DNA of 64,000 nucleotides from Rhodocyclaceae bacterium (GTDB taxonomy: Bacteria; Pseudomonadota; Gammaproteobacteria; Burkholderiales; Rhodocyclaceae), in assembly GCA_013426785.1 (NCBI GenBank), contig JACDZI010000004.1, positions 1 to 64,000 of the forward strand, written 5' to 3'. Each line of letters opens with the position of its first letter. Position 1 is the first letter of the stretch. This document shows positions 38,912 through 48,131 of this stretch, one piece after another. The position numbers and the translations under genes were made by a program. Below the pieces are notes generated by a model, which was not told the origin of the DNA, did not search any database, and worked only from the letters and a program-made list of their open reading frames with translations.

Positions 38912-39490
38912 ATGCGCTCGAAAAGACTTCATCTGCCGGTTCTCTGTATCGTCACACTATTGGGCGGCTGTGCCCTGTTTACGCTCCCACCTCCGCCAGC
39001 GCCGCCGCCTCCCCCACCACCACCGGTCAAGGTCACCGCCATCGGCCACGGCACGCTCAATAACGCGCATTACGGCCAGTACAACCCGTCGCAGCAGAAG
39101 CTGCTGGCAATGCGCGCGGCCAAGCTGGATGCCTACCGCAGCCTCGCCGAACAGGTCTATGGCTTCCGGCTGACCGGCTCAACGACGATCAGCGCTTTTG
39201 CCAGCCAGCGCGACTACGTACGCGTCCAGGTCGATGCCTACGTGCGCGGCGCCCGCGTGGTCGAGGTCAAGCAACTGCCCGATGGCAGCTACGAAGCGAA
39301 AGTCGAAGCGGAATTGCCGGCCGACATCCACCAGTGCCTGGTGCGCGGCGACTGCCCGCAGCCACCCAAGCCTTCCGCCGACTGCGCCGATGGCAGCTGC
39401 ACGCCCACCACGCCAACCCCGCCGGCCTGCACCGGCACCGGCTGCGCCCAGGCTAGCGGCGCCAGCCTGGGCTGGAGCGCCAACCCTTGA
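38912..39490 (+). CDS. LPP20/FlgP-like lipoprotein with polyproline linker and Cys/Pro/Thr-rich tail
   Basis: Lipobox LLGGC; LAMRAAKLDAYRSLAEQVYGFRLTGSTTI. Confidence 0.7.
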   Translation: MRSKRLHLPVLCIVTLLGGCALFTLPPPPAPPPPPPPPVKVTAIGHGTLNNAHYGQYNPSQQKLLAMRAAKLDAYRSLAEQVYGFRLTGSTTISAFASQRDYVRVQVDAYVRGARVVEVKQLPDGSYEAKVEAELPADIHQCLVRGDCPQPPKPSADCADGSCTPTTPTPPACTGTGCAQASGASLGWSANP

Positions 39491-40632
39491 ACCTGCGCTG
39501 GCCGACCGGTCTGCTGGCAGCATTGTGCTGCTCGGCGGCACTGGCCCTCGACGTGGTGGTCGATGCCGACGCACCGATCATCAACGACGACCTGACACTG
39601 GCACGCCAGACGGCCCTGCGCCGCGCCATGGCGAATGCCGTCGAACAGGAAGCCAGCTTCCTGCAATCATCAACCCTCGCCACGCCCGCCGGCAGCGAAA
39701 CACGCACCACCCTGACCCCGCAAGGCCGAGCTCTGAGCGCCCGTATCCTCTCGGAACACGTCGAGCGCAACCGATTGGGCCTGACCGCCGAAGTCACGCT
39801 GGATGAAGCCGGCAAGCCGGCCACCTGCGGCGCGCGGCCGCTGCGCAAGCTGGTGGTGACGGCCTTCCCGCTGCTGTACCCGGAACAGATCGGCTACGGC
39901 CAGTTCATGGGCTGGCCGCAAATGACCGGCGAGGAACTGACGCGCCTGCTCAACGGCCGCGGCAAGCTGCTCTCGGCCGCGATGACGGAACGCTTCCCCT
40001 TCGCCTCGGCCGACGCGGCGCCAGAGGTCGAACGCAAGAATGGCACTTCCCTCGTGCTGCATTGGGCTGGTCAGCAGCGGGCGCAATACGTACTCGCCGG
40101 CATCTTCCGCGATTTCGGCGTTTCCAGGCAGGCACTGGTGATCCCGGAACGGCAGATGATCGTCGAGGCCTATCTTTACGACGGCATCAGCGGCGATCTC
40201 GTCGCCCGCCGCGAGTTCTCAAAATCGCTGAATTTCAGCTGGCAGGTGCCCAAAACCCTGACGCCCGGCGCGAAGAGTTTCAGCACCACCCGGCTCGGCG
40301 AGGCCTACTACAGCCTGCTCGACGAACTGGTGCGCTGGGCCGAAGGCAGCCTGGACTGCCTGCCGTTCTCGACGCGGGTGATCCGCGTCGACGGTCGCAA
40401 GATCATGATCGATACCGGCAGCGACAGCGGCATCGAACCGGGCGCCGAACTAGTGTTGACCCAGGCGGCACCCACCACGACCACTACGGCCGGTGATTCA
40501 CTGCCCGGCGAACGTTCGGCCATTGCCGGCGTCATGGTCCGGCAGGTGTATCCCCGTTACAGCGTGGCGGAAATCACTGCCCGCAAGAATGCGCCGGTCG
40601 TCAAGGTCGGCGACATCCTCTACGGCCTCTGA
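39487..40632 (+). CDS. FlgT-like assembly protein (TTG start overlapping the upstream stop)
   Basis: N-terminal ARQTALRRAMANAVEQ, C-terminal KIMIDTGSDSGIEPGAELVLTQ; follows the FlgP-like gene. Confidence 0.6.
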   Translation: MNLRWPTGLLAALCCSAALALDVVVDADAPIINDDLTLARQTALRRAMANAVEQEASFLQSSTLATPAGSETRTTLTPQGRALSARILSEHVERNRLGLTAEVTLDEAGKPATCGARPLRKLVVTAFPLLYPEQIGYGQFMGWPQMTGEELTRLLNGRGKLLSAAMTERFPFASADAAPEVERKNGTSLVLHWAGQQRAQYVLAGIFRDFGVSRQALVIPERQMIVEAYLYDGISGDLVARREFSKSLNFSWQVPKTLTPGAKSFSTTRLGEAYYSLLDELVRWAEGSLDCLPFSTRVIRVDGRKIMIDTGSDSGIEPGAELVLTQAAPTTTTTAGDSLPGERSAIAGVMVRQVYPRYSVAEITARKNAPVVKVGDILYGL

Positions 40633-40647
40633 ATTGTAAGCGCAGGT

Positions 40648-40677
40648 AAAAGTCGGCGCTGGCGGGACGGCGACTTT
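40648..40677 (+). repeat. Palindromic dispersed element copy R3 (intergenic; closest to consensus)
   Basis: AAAAGTCGGCGCTGGCGGGACGGCGACTTT. Confidence 0.9.
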
Positions 40678-40700
40678 GAGCGTTCAGCTACAATTTCCCG

Positions 40701-41966
40701 ATGACACTGCGTCGCCCTTTCCTGATTCTTGGCTTGTTTGCCCTCATCGCCGTCGGCGGCTATGGCGGCTACCGCACTTTCGGCCCTGCCGCCGGCGAGC
40801 CGGAATACAAGTTCGCCAAGGTCGAGCGCGGCCCGATCACCGCGACCATCGCCGCCACCGGCACCCTCAACCCGGTCGTCTCGGTACAGGTCAGCTCGCA
40901 GATCTCGGGGCAGATCCGCGAGATCCTGGTCGATTTCAACAGCGTGGTGAAGGCCGGCCAATTGATCGCCCAGATCGCGCCGGAAACCTACGAACACAAG
41001 GTTCGCCAGGCCGAGGCCGACCTCGAAGCCGCCCGTGCCACCGTCGCCGTGCAGCAGGCCGAGATCTACCGCGCCCAGGTCAACCTCGCCGATGCCGAGC
41101 GCGACTTCGCCCGCAAGAAAACCCTGGTCGAGAAGAACTTCATTTCCCCCGCCGAACTGGACAAGGTGAAAACCACGCTCGATGCAACCCGCGCCCAGCT
41201 ACGCGTGGTCGAGGCGCAAGCCCGCAATAGCGACGCCCTCGTCAAGCAACGCGCCGCGCAATTGGGGCAGGCCAAGGTCGACCTCGGCCGCACGGAACTG
41301 CGCGCGCCGGTCGACGGCATCGTCATCAAGCGCAGCGTCGAGCCGGGCCAGACCGTGGCGGCCAGCCTGCAGGCACCGGAGATGTTCATCATCGCCCGCA
41401 ACCTCTCCGACATGCAGGTCGAAACCGCCATCGACGAGGCCGATGTCGGCCGCCTGCAGGTCGGGCAGGAAGCCGCTTTTACGGTGGATGCCTTCCCCGG
41501 CAAGCGCTTCAAGGGCGAAGTCAAGCAGGTGCGCAAGTCGGCAACGGTCGTCTCGAACGTGGTGAGCTACACGGTGGTGATTTCCGCCGCCAACCCCGAC
41601 CTGATCCTGCTGCCGGGCATGACGGCCAACGTACGCATCACGACAGCGCAGAAGGACAGCGTACTGAAGGTGGCCAATGCCGCGCTGCGTTTCCGCCCGG
41701 CCAGCGCAGGCGATGAAAAATCGGCGCTGGCGGGACGGCAACCCGGTGCGGGCGGCGGCAAGGGGCGTGGCGCCGCCGGCACCGGCAAGCTATGGGTGAT
41801 TGGCAGCGACGGCAAGCCCAGCCCGGTCGAAGTCAAGACCGGACTCAACGACGGCAACCAGACCGAACTGCCCGACACCGATCTGGCCGAGGGCCGTGAA
41901 GTCATCGTCGGCACGGTTGCAACGGCCGACAAGGCCAAGCCGGCGGCGGGGCCGCGCCCGTTCTGA
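40701..41966 (+). CDS. MacA-like periplasmic adaptor (membrane fusion) protein
   Basis: AATGTLNPVVSVQVSSQISGQI, LRAPVDGIVIKRSVEPGQTVAAS. Confidence 0.9.
   Translation: MTLRRPFLILGLFALIAVGGYGGYRTFGPAAGEPEYKFAKVERGPITATIAATGTLNPVVSVQVSSQISGQIREILVDFNSVVKAGQLIAQIAPETYEHKVRQAEADLEAARATVAVQQAEIYRAQVNLADAERDFARKKTLVEKNFISPAELDKVKTTLDATRAQLRVVEAQARNSDALVKQRAAQLGQAKVDLGRTELRAPVDGIVIKRSVEPGQTVAASLQAPEMFIIARNLSDMQVETAIDEADVGRLQVGQEAAFTVDAFPGKRFKGEVKQVRKSATVVSNVVSYTVVISAANPDLILLPGMTANVRITTAQKDSVLKVANAALRFRPASAGDEKSALAGRQPGAGGGKGRGAAGTGKLWVIGSDGKPSPVEVKTGLNDGNQTELPDTDLAEGREVIVGTVATADKAKPAAGPRPF
41716..41741 (+). repeat. Palindromic dispersed element copy R4 (inside the macA-like CDS)
   Basis: GAAAAATCGGCGCTGGCGGGACGGCA. 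Confidence 0.8.
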
Positions 41967-41972
41967 TTGGCG

Positions 41973-42707
41973 ATGGCGGACACGCTGATTCGCGTCACCG
42001 ACCTGACGAAAGACTACCGGCTCGGCGATACCCATGTCCTCGCCCTGCGCGGGGTGTCGCTGGAGATCGAACGCGGTAGTTTCGTCGCCGTGATGGGTCC
42101 GTCCGGATCGGGCAAATCCACCTTCATGAACCTGCTCGGCTGCCTCGACCAGCCGAGCGCCGGACACTTGTGGCTGGACGGCGAGGAAGTGTCGCAACTG
42201 TCCGACGACGCACTCGCCGCACTGCGCAACCGCCGCATCGGCTTCGTCTTCCAGCACTTCAACCTGCTGGCGCGTACCTCGGCGCTCGACAATGTCGCCC
42301 TGCCGCTGCTCTACCGAGGCCTGACCGCGAGCGAGCGACACGCCAAGTCGGAGCAGCGCCTGCACCAGGTGGGACTGGCCGAACGCATGGATCACCACCC
42401 GGCGCAACTTTCCGGCGGGCAGCAGCAGCGCGTCGCCATCGCCCGGGCGCTGGTCGGCGATCCGGCATTGGTCCTTGCCGACGAACCGACCGGCGCGCTC
42501 GATTCGCGCACCGGCATCGAAATCATGGCGCTGTTGCAGCAACTCAACCGCGAGGGCATCACCATCGTGCTGGTGACCCATGAGCACGATATCGCCGCCT
42601 ACGCCGACCGCATCATCCAGTTTCGCGACGGTCGCGTGGTCGATGACCAGAGCAACGAACGCCGTGATGCGGGAGCCGACTTTTCCGCACTGCCCGTCCT
42701 GACATGA
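41973..42707 (+). CDS. MacB-type ABC transporter ATPase
   Basis: GPSGSGKSTFMN, LSGGQQQRVAIARAL. Confidence 0.95.
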   Translation: MADTLIRVTDLTKDYRLGDTHVLALRGVSLEIERGSFVAVMGPSGSGKSTFMNLLGCLDQPSAGHLWLDGEEVSQLSDDALAALRNRRIGFVFQHFNLLARTSALDNVALPLLYRGLTASERHAKSEQRLHQVGLAERMDHHPAQLSGGQQQRVAIARALVGDPALVLADEPTGALDSRTGIEIMALLQQLNREGITIVLVTHEHDIAAYADRIIQFRDGRVVDDQSNERRDAGADFSALPVLT

Positions 42708-43942
42708 ATTTCACCGCCACGCTGGCCATCGCCCTCAAGGCCCTGCGCGTGAACAAGCTGCGCTCGGCGCTCACCATGCTGGGCATCATCATCGGCGTCG
42801 CCGCGGTCATCGTCATGATCGCCGTCGGCGGCGGCGCACGTGCGCAGGTGGAGTCGCAGATCAAGAACCTCGGCGCCAACCTGATGATGGTGTTTTCGGC
42901 TTCGCCGACCTTCACCGGCGCGCGCAGCGCGGCGGGCGCCACCCACACCGTCAGCGAGGACGACGCCTATGCCATCGCCCGCGAACTGCCCGAATACGTT
43001 GCCGGCGCCGCGCCGGCGCTGCGCGGCGGTGGCCAGGTGGTGGCGGGCAACAGCAACTGGTCGACCTCGTTCTATGGCGTCACGCCGGATTATTTCGACG
43101 TGCGCGAATGGACGCTGGCCGAAGGCCGTTTCTTCGACCAGGCCGAGATCAACGGCGCGGCGAAGGTGGCGATCATCGGCAGGACGGTGGCCACCAACCT
43201 GTTCGGCGACGCCAGCCCGCTCGACGAGGCCATCCGCATCCGCACCGTGCCGCTCACGGTGATCGGCGTACTCGCCAGCAAAGGACAAAGCCCCGGCGGC
43301 AGCGACCTCGACGACGTGATCCTGATGCCGATCACCACGGCGCGCAACCGCATCCTCGGGGCGACGGCGTTGGCCAAATCGCGTTCGGTCGGCTCAATCC
43401 AGATCAAGATCGTCGACGGGACCGACAGCAAGGTGGCCGAAGAGAAGGTACGCGAATTGCTGCGCCAGCGCCATCGCCTGCAAGCCGGGCAGGATGACGA
43501 TTTCACCCTGCGCAACATGACCGAACTGCTACAGACACGCGAAGAATCGTCGCGTGTCATGGCATTGTTGCTCGCCTCCGTCGCCTCGGTTTCGCTGCTA
43601 GTCGGCGGCATCGGCATCATGAACATCATGCTCGTCTCGGTAACGGAACGCACCCGCGAAATTGGTTTACGGCGAGCGGTCGGCGCCCGCGCGCGCGACA
43701 TCCTGCAACAGTTCCTGATCGAGGCGATCACCCTGTCGCTGATCGGTGGCCTCGTCGGCGTGCTGCTCGGTACCGGCGGCGCACAACTGATCGGTGAACT
43801 GGCCGGCTGGCCGATCGAACTATCCCTCTCTGCCACGCTGCTGGCGGTGAGCTTCGCTGCGGTGATCGGCATTTTCTTCGGCTATTACCCCGCCCGCAAG
43901 GCGGCGCGCATGTCGCCCATCGAAGCGCTGCGTCACGAATAA
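42704..43942 (+). CDS. MacB/FtsX-family ABC permease
   Basis: LRVNKLRSALTMLGIIIGVAAVI, GIGIMNIMLVSVTERTREIGLRRAVGA. Confidence 0.95.
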   Translation: MNFTATLAIALKALRVNKLRSALTMLGIIIGVAAVIVMIAVGGGARAQVESQIKNLGANLMMVFSASPTFTGARSAAGATHTVSEDDAYAIARELPEYVAGAAPALRGGGQVVAGNSNWSTSFYGVTPDYFDVREWTLAEGRFFDQAEINGAAKVAIIGRTVATNLFGDASPLDEAIRIRTVPLTVIGVLASKGQSPGGSDLDDVILMPITTARNRILGATALAKSRSVGSIQIKIVDGTDSKVAEEKVRELLRQRHRLQAGQDDDFTLRNMTELLQTREESSRVMALLLASVASVSLLVGGIGIMNIMLVSVTERTREIGLRRAVGARARDILQQFLIEAITLSLIGGLVGVLLGTGGAQLIGELAGWPIELSLSATLLAVSFAAVIGIFFGYYPARKAARMSPIEALRHE

Positions 43943-44019
43943 CCCTGCTTGCAGCGGCTGTAATAATTATTCGGGGGGTGGGCGCCTAGAATCACTCGCC
44001 CAAGACTATCCTTGACAAT

Positions 44020-45537
44020 ATGGCTCAAGAAATCGAACTGAAGCTGGCGCTCGCCGAACGTGACCAACGAAACTTCCTACGCCACCCGCTCCTCAAACAG
44101 GCAATCAGGCGGCAGAATTTCCGGCTGGTCAATCTTTACTACGACACGCCAGCACTCGAATTGCGGGCACGCGGCATCGGCCTGCGCCTGCGCGCGCAGG
44201 GCAAGGTCTGGTTGCAGACGGTCAAGTGTGCCGGCAAGGGAATGGGGGGCCTGTCGGCCCGGCCGGAGTGGGAAACACCCTATGTCGGCCACTTCGATTT
44301 CAGTGCGGTCGATCACACCGAAGTACGCGAGTGGCTGGAGCGTCCCAAGCTCAGGACGCATATCGCCCCGGTCTTCGAAACCAGCTTCCGGCGTATCACC
44401 TGGCGGCTCGAACCGGCACCCGGAACACACATCGCCCTGATGCTCGACCGCGGCTGGATTGCCGCCGGTGGCCGCCGCCAGGCCATCTCCGAAGTCGAGA
44501 TCGAACTGATCGAAGGCGACGAATCCCATCTCTTGAACATGGCGCTCACCCTCGCCGAGCGTATCCCGCTGGTACCCGACCCCGCATCGAAGGCCGAGCG
44601 CGGCTACCGGCTGTTCAAGCAGGTTCCGCTACAGCCAGTCAAGGCGGTACCCATTCAATTCGCGGCGGACGATACTCCGGTGGCGGCTTTCCGCCAGATC
44701 GGGCTGGCCTGCCTCGAACACCTGCAACAGAACCATGCCGGTGCGATGGCACGCGATGATCCCGAATATATCCACCAGATGCGCGTCGCCACGCGGCGCC
44801 TGCGCGCTGCCTTGCGGTTATTCGGTCCCCTGCTGCCGCCGGGTTTCACCGAACCGCTGCTGCCGCCCCTGCGCGACCTGATGCTGGTACTCGGCCGGGC
44901 CCGCAACCTGGACGTCCTGCTCGCCGAAATCGCCGATCCGGTGCTACAGGCACTGCCCGACGAACCCCGACTGGCGGCACTGGTGGGCATCATCACGGAA
45001 CGCGGTTTCGACATGCGGCAGCAGGCGCTGCGCCAGCTTCAGTCGGCCGAATATGGATGTGGCATCCTGCGGATCCTCGGCATTCTGTACGGCCTGAAAG
45101 TCGGTGCTGGCGAGACGGCAGAGGCGGGTCCGACAGTAATCGATTTCGCCGAAAACCGACTGCGCCGTCTGCGCAAGAAGGTGCGCGCCCTCGCAGCACA
45201 TGCGCGCGTAGACGACCCGCCCTCGCTACACGCCCTGCGTATCGGCATCAAGCGCCTACGCTACGCGCTGGAATTCTTTGCCCCGCTCGCTTCGCCCAAG
45301 GCGATGCGGCGCATGCTTGATCAACTGGTCAGCCTGCAGGACACCCTCGGACAGATCAACGACCTCGCCAACGCCGGCGAACTGCTGATGAGTTGTGCCG
45401 AGGATGATCCGCGCCTGCGCGAGGCCGTCACCCTCATCGGCGGCTGGCACGGGCCGCGTCACCAGGCGCTGCTGTCTGCGGTTCCGGTGGGACTGAAACA
45501 TCTCGGTAATCTTCGCCTGCCAAAATTCAGGGCTTGA
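44020..45537 (+). CDS. CYTH and CHAD domain protein (inorganic triphosphatase/polyphosphate-associated)
   Basis: EIELKL (ExExK) CYTH signature; CHAD His-rich helices HQMRVATRRLRAALRLF. Confidence 0.9.
   Translation: MAQEIELKLALAERDQRNFLRHPLLKQAIRRQNFRLVNLYYDTPALELRARGIGLRLRAQGKVWLQTVKCAGKGMGGLSARPEWETPYVGHFDFSAVDHTEVREWLERPKLRTHIAPVFETSFRRITWRLEPAPGTHIALMLDRGWIAAGGRRQAISEVEIELIEGDESHLLNMALTLAERIPLVPDPASKAERGYRLFKQVPLQPVKAVPIQFAADDTPVAAFRQIGLACLEHLQQNHAGAMARDDPEYIHQMRVATRRLRAALRLFGPLLPPGFTEPLLPPLRDLMLVLGRARNLDVLLAEIADPVLQALPDEPRLAALVGIITERGFDMRQQALRQLQSAEYGCGILRILGILYGLKVGAGETAEAGPTVIDFAENRLRRLRKKVRALAAHARVDDPPSLHALRIGIKRLRYALEFFAPLASPKAMRRMLDQLVSLQDTLGQINDLANAGELLMSCAEDDPRLREAVTLIGGWHGPRHQALLSAVPVGLKHLGNLRLPKFRA
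45096..45122 (+). repeat. Palindromic dispersed element copy R5 (inside the CYTH-CHAD CDS)
   Basis: TGAAAGTCGGTGCTGGCGAGACGGCAG. Confidence 0.75.
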
Positions 45538-45557
45538 CTGATTCAGGGAGCCCCGCA

Positions 45558-46022
45558 ATGGATCTGATTCTCTGGCGCCACGCCGAAGCCGAGGAAGGCA
45601 CTGCCGGCCTGCCGGATAGCAAGCGGCGTCTCACCCCGCGCGGCGACAAGCAGGCGCACGACATAGCCAAGTGGCTGCGCTCCCGCCTGCCGAAAAAGCT
45701 GAAGATCATCGTCAGCCCGGCGATCCGCACCCAGCAGACCGCCCATGCGCTGGCGCTGCCTTTCGAAGTCGAGCCGAAGATCGCCATCGGCGCGGATGCG
45801 GCCGACCTGATCGGCGCCGCCGACTGGCCCAGCCATGCCGGCGCCGTGCTGCTGGTTGGCCATCAACCCTCGCTCGGCCGGCTGGCGGCTCTGCTGCTGT
45901 CTGGCAGCGAAGCCGACTGGAGTGTCAAGAAGGGCGGCGTCTGGTGGTTTTCCCGGCGCAACCGCGAAGGAAGCGACCAGACGGTGCTGCGCGCGGTGAT
46001 GAACCCGGAAATGCTGCGCTGA
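45558..46022 (+). CDS. sixA: SixA-like phosphohistidine phosphatase
   Basis: MDLILWRHAEAEE ... LLVGHQPSLGRL. Confidence 0.85.
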   Translation: MDLILWRHAEAEEGTAGLPDSKRRLTPRGDKQAHDIAKWLRSRLPKKLKIIVSPAIRTQQTAHALALPFEVEPKIAIGADAADLIGAADWPSHAGAVLLVGHQPSLGRLAALLLSGSEADWSVKKGGVWWFSRRNREGSDQTVLRAVMNPEMLR

Positions 46023-46060
46023 GGCTAGGGTAAGATTGTGGGCCACCCCGTGGCCCCGTC

Positions 46061-46864
46061 ATGTCCATCGCCAGCACCTTCGCCCTCGTCCCGAACCTGC
46101 TCCGTCATCGTTACCTGCTGGGCCAACTGGTCAAGCGGGATGTGTTATTGCGCTATCGAGGCGCGATGTTCGGCGTGCTGTGGATGTTCCTGAGCCCACT
46201 CCTGATGCTGGCGATCTTCGCCCTCGTCTTCGGCCACATCTTCCAGGCGCGCTGGCCGCTGCAACCGGAAGGGATGCCATTCTGGCTGATGCTGTACTCT
46301 GGCTTGATCGTCTTCAACCTCTTTGCCGAAACCGTCTCGCGCGCCCCGACCACCGTGCGCGGCTACCCCAGCTACGTCAAAAAGATCATCTTTCCAGTGG
46401 AGATCCTGCCACTGGTACCGCTCGGCACCGGGCTGGTGCATGCCGCTTTCAATCTGCTGATCCTCGCTGCCGCGCTCGCCTGGTTCGGCCACCTCACCCC
46501 CGGCATCCTGTTGTTTCCGTTGTTGATCCTGCCGGCCTTGCTGCTGGCCATGGGACTGGCGTGGTTCATCGCCGCCTGGGGCGTGTTCATCAAGGACATG
46601 GCACAGCTCGTACCGCTGTTCGTGCAGATGCTGCTGTTCCTGTCGCCGGTGTTCTATCCGGTCAGCGCCGTGCCGCCGGTGCTGCACCCGCTTTACGAAG
46701 CCAATCCGCTCGGCGTCGTGATCGAGGCCAGTCGTGCTGCCGTTCTTGGTCAGTCAATTCCCTGGCCAACCTGGACAGGATCGCTGCTCTTCGCCGTCGC
46801 CGCGATGCTGCTCGGCCTTGCCTTCTTCAACCATGCCCGCGACGAATTCGCCGATGCCCTCTGA
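46061..46864 (+). CDS. ABC-2 polysaccharide export permease (Wzm-like)
   Basis: KRDVLLRYRGAMFGVLWMFLSPLLMLAIFALVF. Confidence 0.9.
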   Translation: MSIASTFALVPNLLRHRYLLGQLVKRDVLLRYRGAMFGVLWMFLSPLLMLAIFALVFGHIFQARWPLQPEGMPFWLMLYSGLIVFNLFAETVSRAPTTVRGYPSYVKKIIFPVEILPLVPLGTGLVHAAFNLLILAAALAWFGHLTPGILLFPLLILPALLLAMGLAWFIAAWGVFIKDMAQLVPLFVQMLLFLSPVFYPVSAVPPVLHPLYEANPLGVVIEASRAAVLGQSIPWPTWTGSLLFAVAAMLLGLAFFNHARDEFADAL

Positions 46865-48131
46865 CGACATCGCCATCTCGGTCCGCAATGTCACCAAGAA
46901 CTACCGGCTGTTCGGTCATCCGGGCGACCGCATCAAGCAATTCGCCAGCCTCGGCCTGAAGCAGTACCACCGCGAATTCACAGCGCTTAAGGACGTCTCG
47001 TTCGACATTAAGAAAGGAGAAACTGTCGGCATCATCGGCCGCAACGGCTCAGGGAAAAGCACCTTGCTCCAGATCATCTGCGGCATCCTCAAGCCGACTT
47101 CGGGTACGGTAAATGTCAATGGTCGAGTCTCCGCCCTGCTAGAGTTGGGTGCAGGCTTCAATCCTGAGTTCACGGGGCGAGAGAACGTCTATTTTCAGGG
47201 CGCGATCATGGGCTTCACCAGGCAGCAGATGCATGAACGCTTCGACGCGATTGCGGCCTTCGCCGACATTGGCGAGTTCATCGACCAGCCGGTGCGCACC
47301 TATTCGAGCGGGATGTTCGTGCGACTGGCGTTCGCCGTGGCGATCCACGTCGATCCGGAAGTTCTCGTCGTTGATGAAGCCCTGGCTGTGGGAGATATGG
47401 CTTTCCAACAGAAGTGCTTTGCGCGTATCCATGACATTCGTTCGCGGGGTGGCAGCATCCTGCTCGTCACCCACGCCCTTGAGCAAGTCGCGCACTTTTG
47501 TGATCGTGCCCTGCTGCTCGACAGGGGGCATCTGCTGGCCGCCGCCGACACCACCCGCACGCTGGCCAGCTATCTCGAATTAACGCAACACCCACCCCCG
47601 GAGCCCGTCACCCGCATCCACTCGTCAGTTCTCACCAGTACGGATGCCCTCAGCCACCACCCCGCATATAACCCGCAGGAAACCCGTTGGGGCGACCGCG
47701 CTGCGACGGTCGACGCTGTGCATCTGTATCAAGATAACCATGAAGATCCACCCACCTACCTGGCCGGACTGGCCATCGAATTAAAACTGTGGGTTCGCTT
47801 TCACGCTGACGTAGCAAACCCCGTTTACGGACTGACGATAAAATCCGCAGAAGGCGCACCACTGTTCAGCACCAATTCGCGCCTCCTTAGCCCCCCGGAC
47901 AGCATTCCCGGACAACAGCGTGGCGATGCCGTCCAACTCTGTTTCTCATTCCATCCCCATCTCGATGCCGGCGAGTACTCCATTTCTCTCGGCGTTGTCA
48001 GCGAGACGCCTGCGGGTATCGTGCCCCATGATCGCCGCTATGATGTACTCAGGCTCTCCATTCAACACCCGCTTTCGCCAACCGCAGGCATCGCCATGAA
48101 ACCGTCTTTCCGCATGCTTGCCCCGGCATGA
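46854..48131 (+). CDS. Polysaccharide ABC exporter ATPase (Wzt-like) with C-terminal carbohydrate-binding domain
   Basis: GRNGSGKSTLLQIICGILKPTSG; ~150-aa Wzt_C-like tail. Confidence 0.9.
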   Translation: MPSDDIAISVRNVTKNYRLFGHPGDRIKQFASLGLKQYHREFTALKDVSFDIKKGETVGIIGRNGSGKSTLLQIICGILKPTSGTVNVNGRVSALLELGAGFNPEFTGRENVYFQGAIMGFTRQQMHERFDAIAAFADIGEFIDQPVRTYSSGMFVRLAFAVAIHVDPEVLVVDEALAVGDMAFQQKCFARIHDIRSRGGSILLVTHALEQVAHFCDRALLLDRGHLLAAADTTRTLASYLELTQHPPPEPVTRIHSSVLTSTDALSHHPAYNPQETRWGDRAATVDAVHLYQDNHEDPPTYLAGLAIELKLWVRFHADVANPVYGLTIKSAEGAPLFSTNSRLLSPPDSIPGQQRGDAVQLCFSFHPHLDAGEYSISLGVVSETPAGIVPHDRRYDVLRLSIQHPLSPTAGIAMKPSFRMLAPA

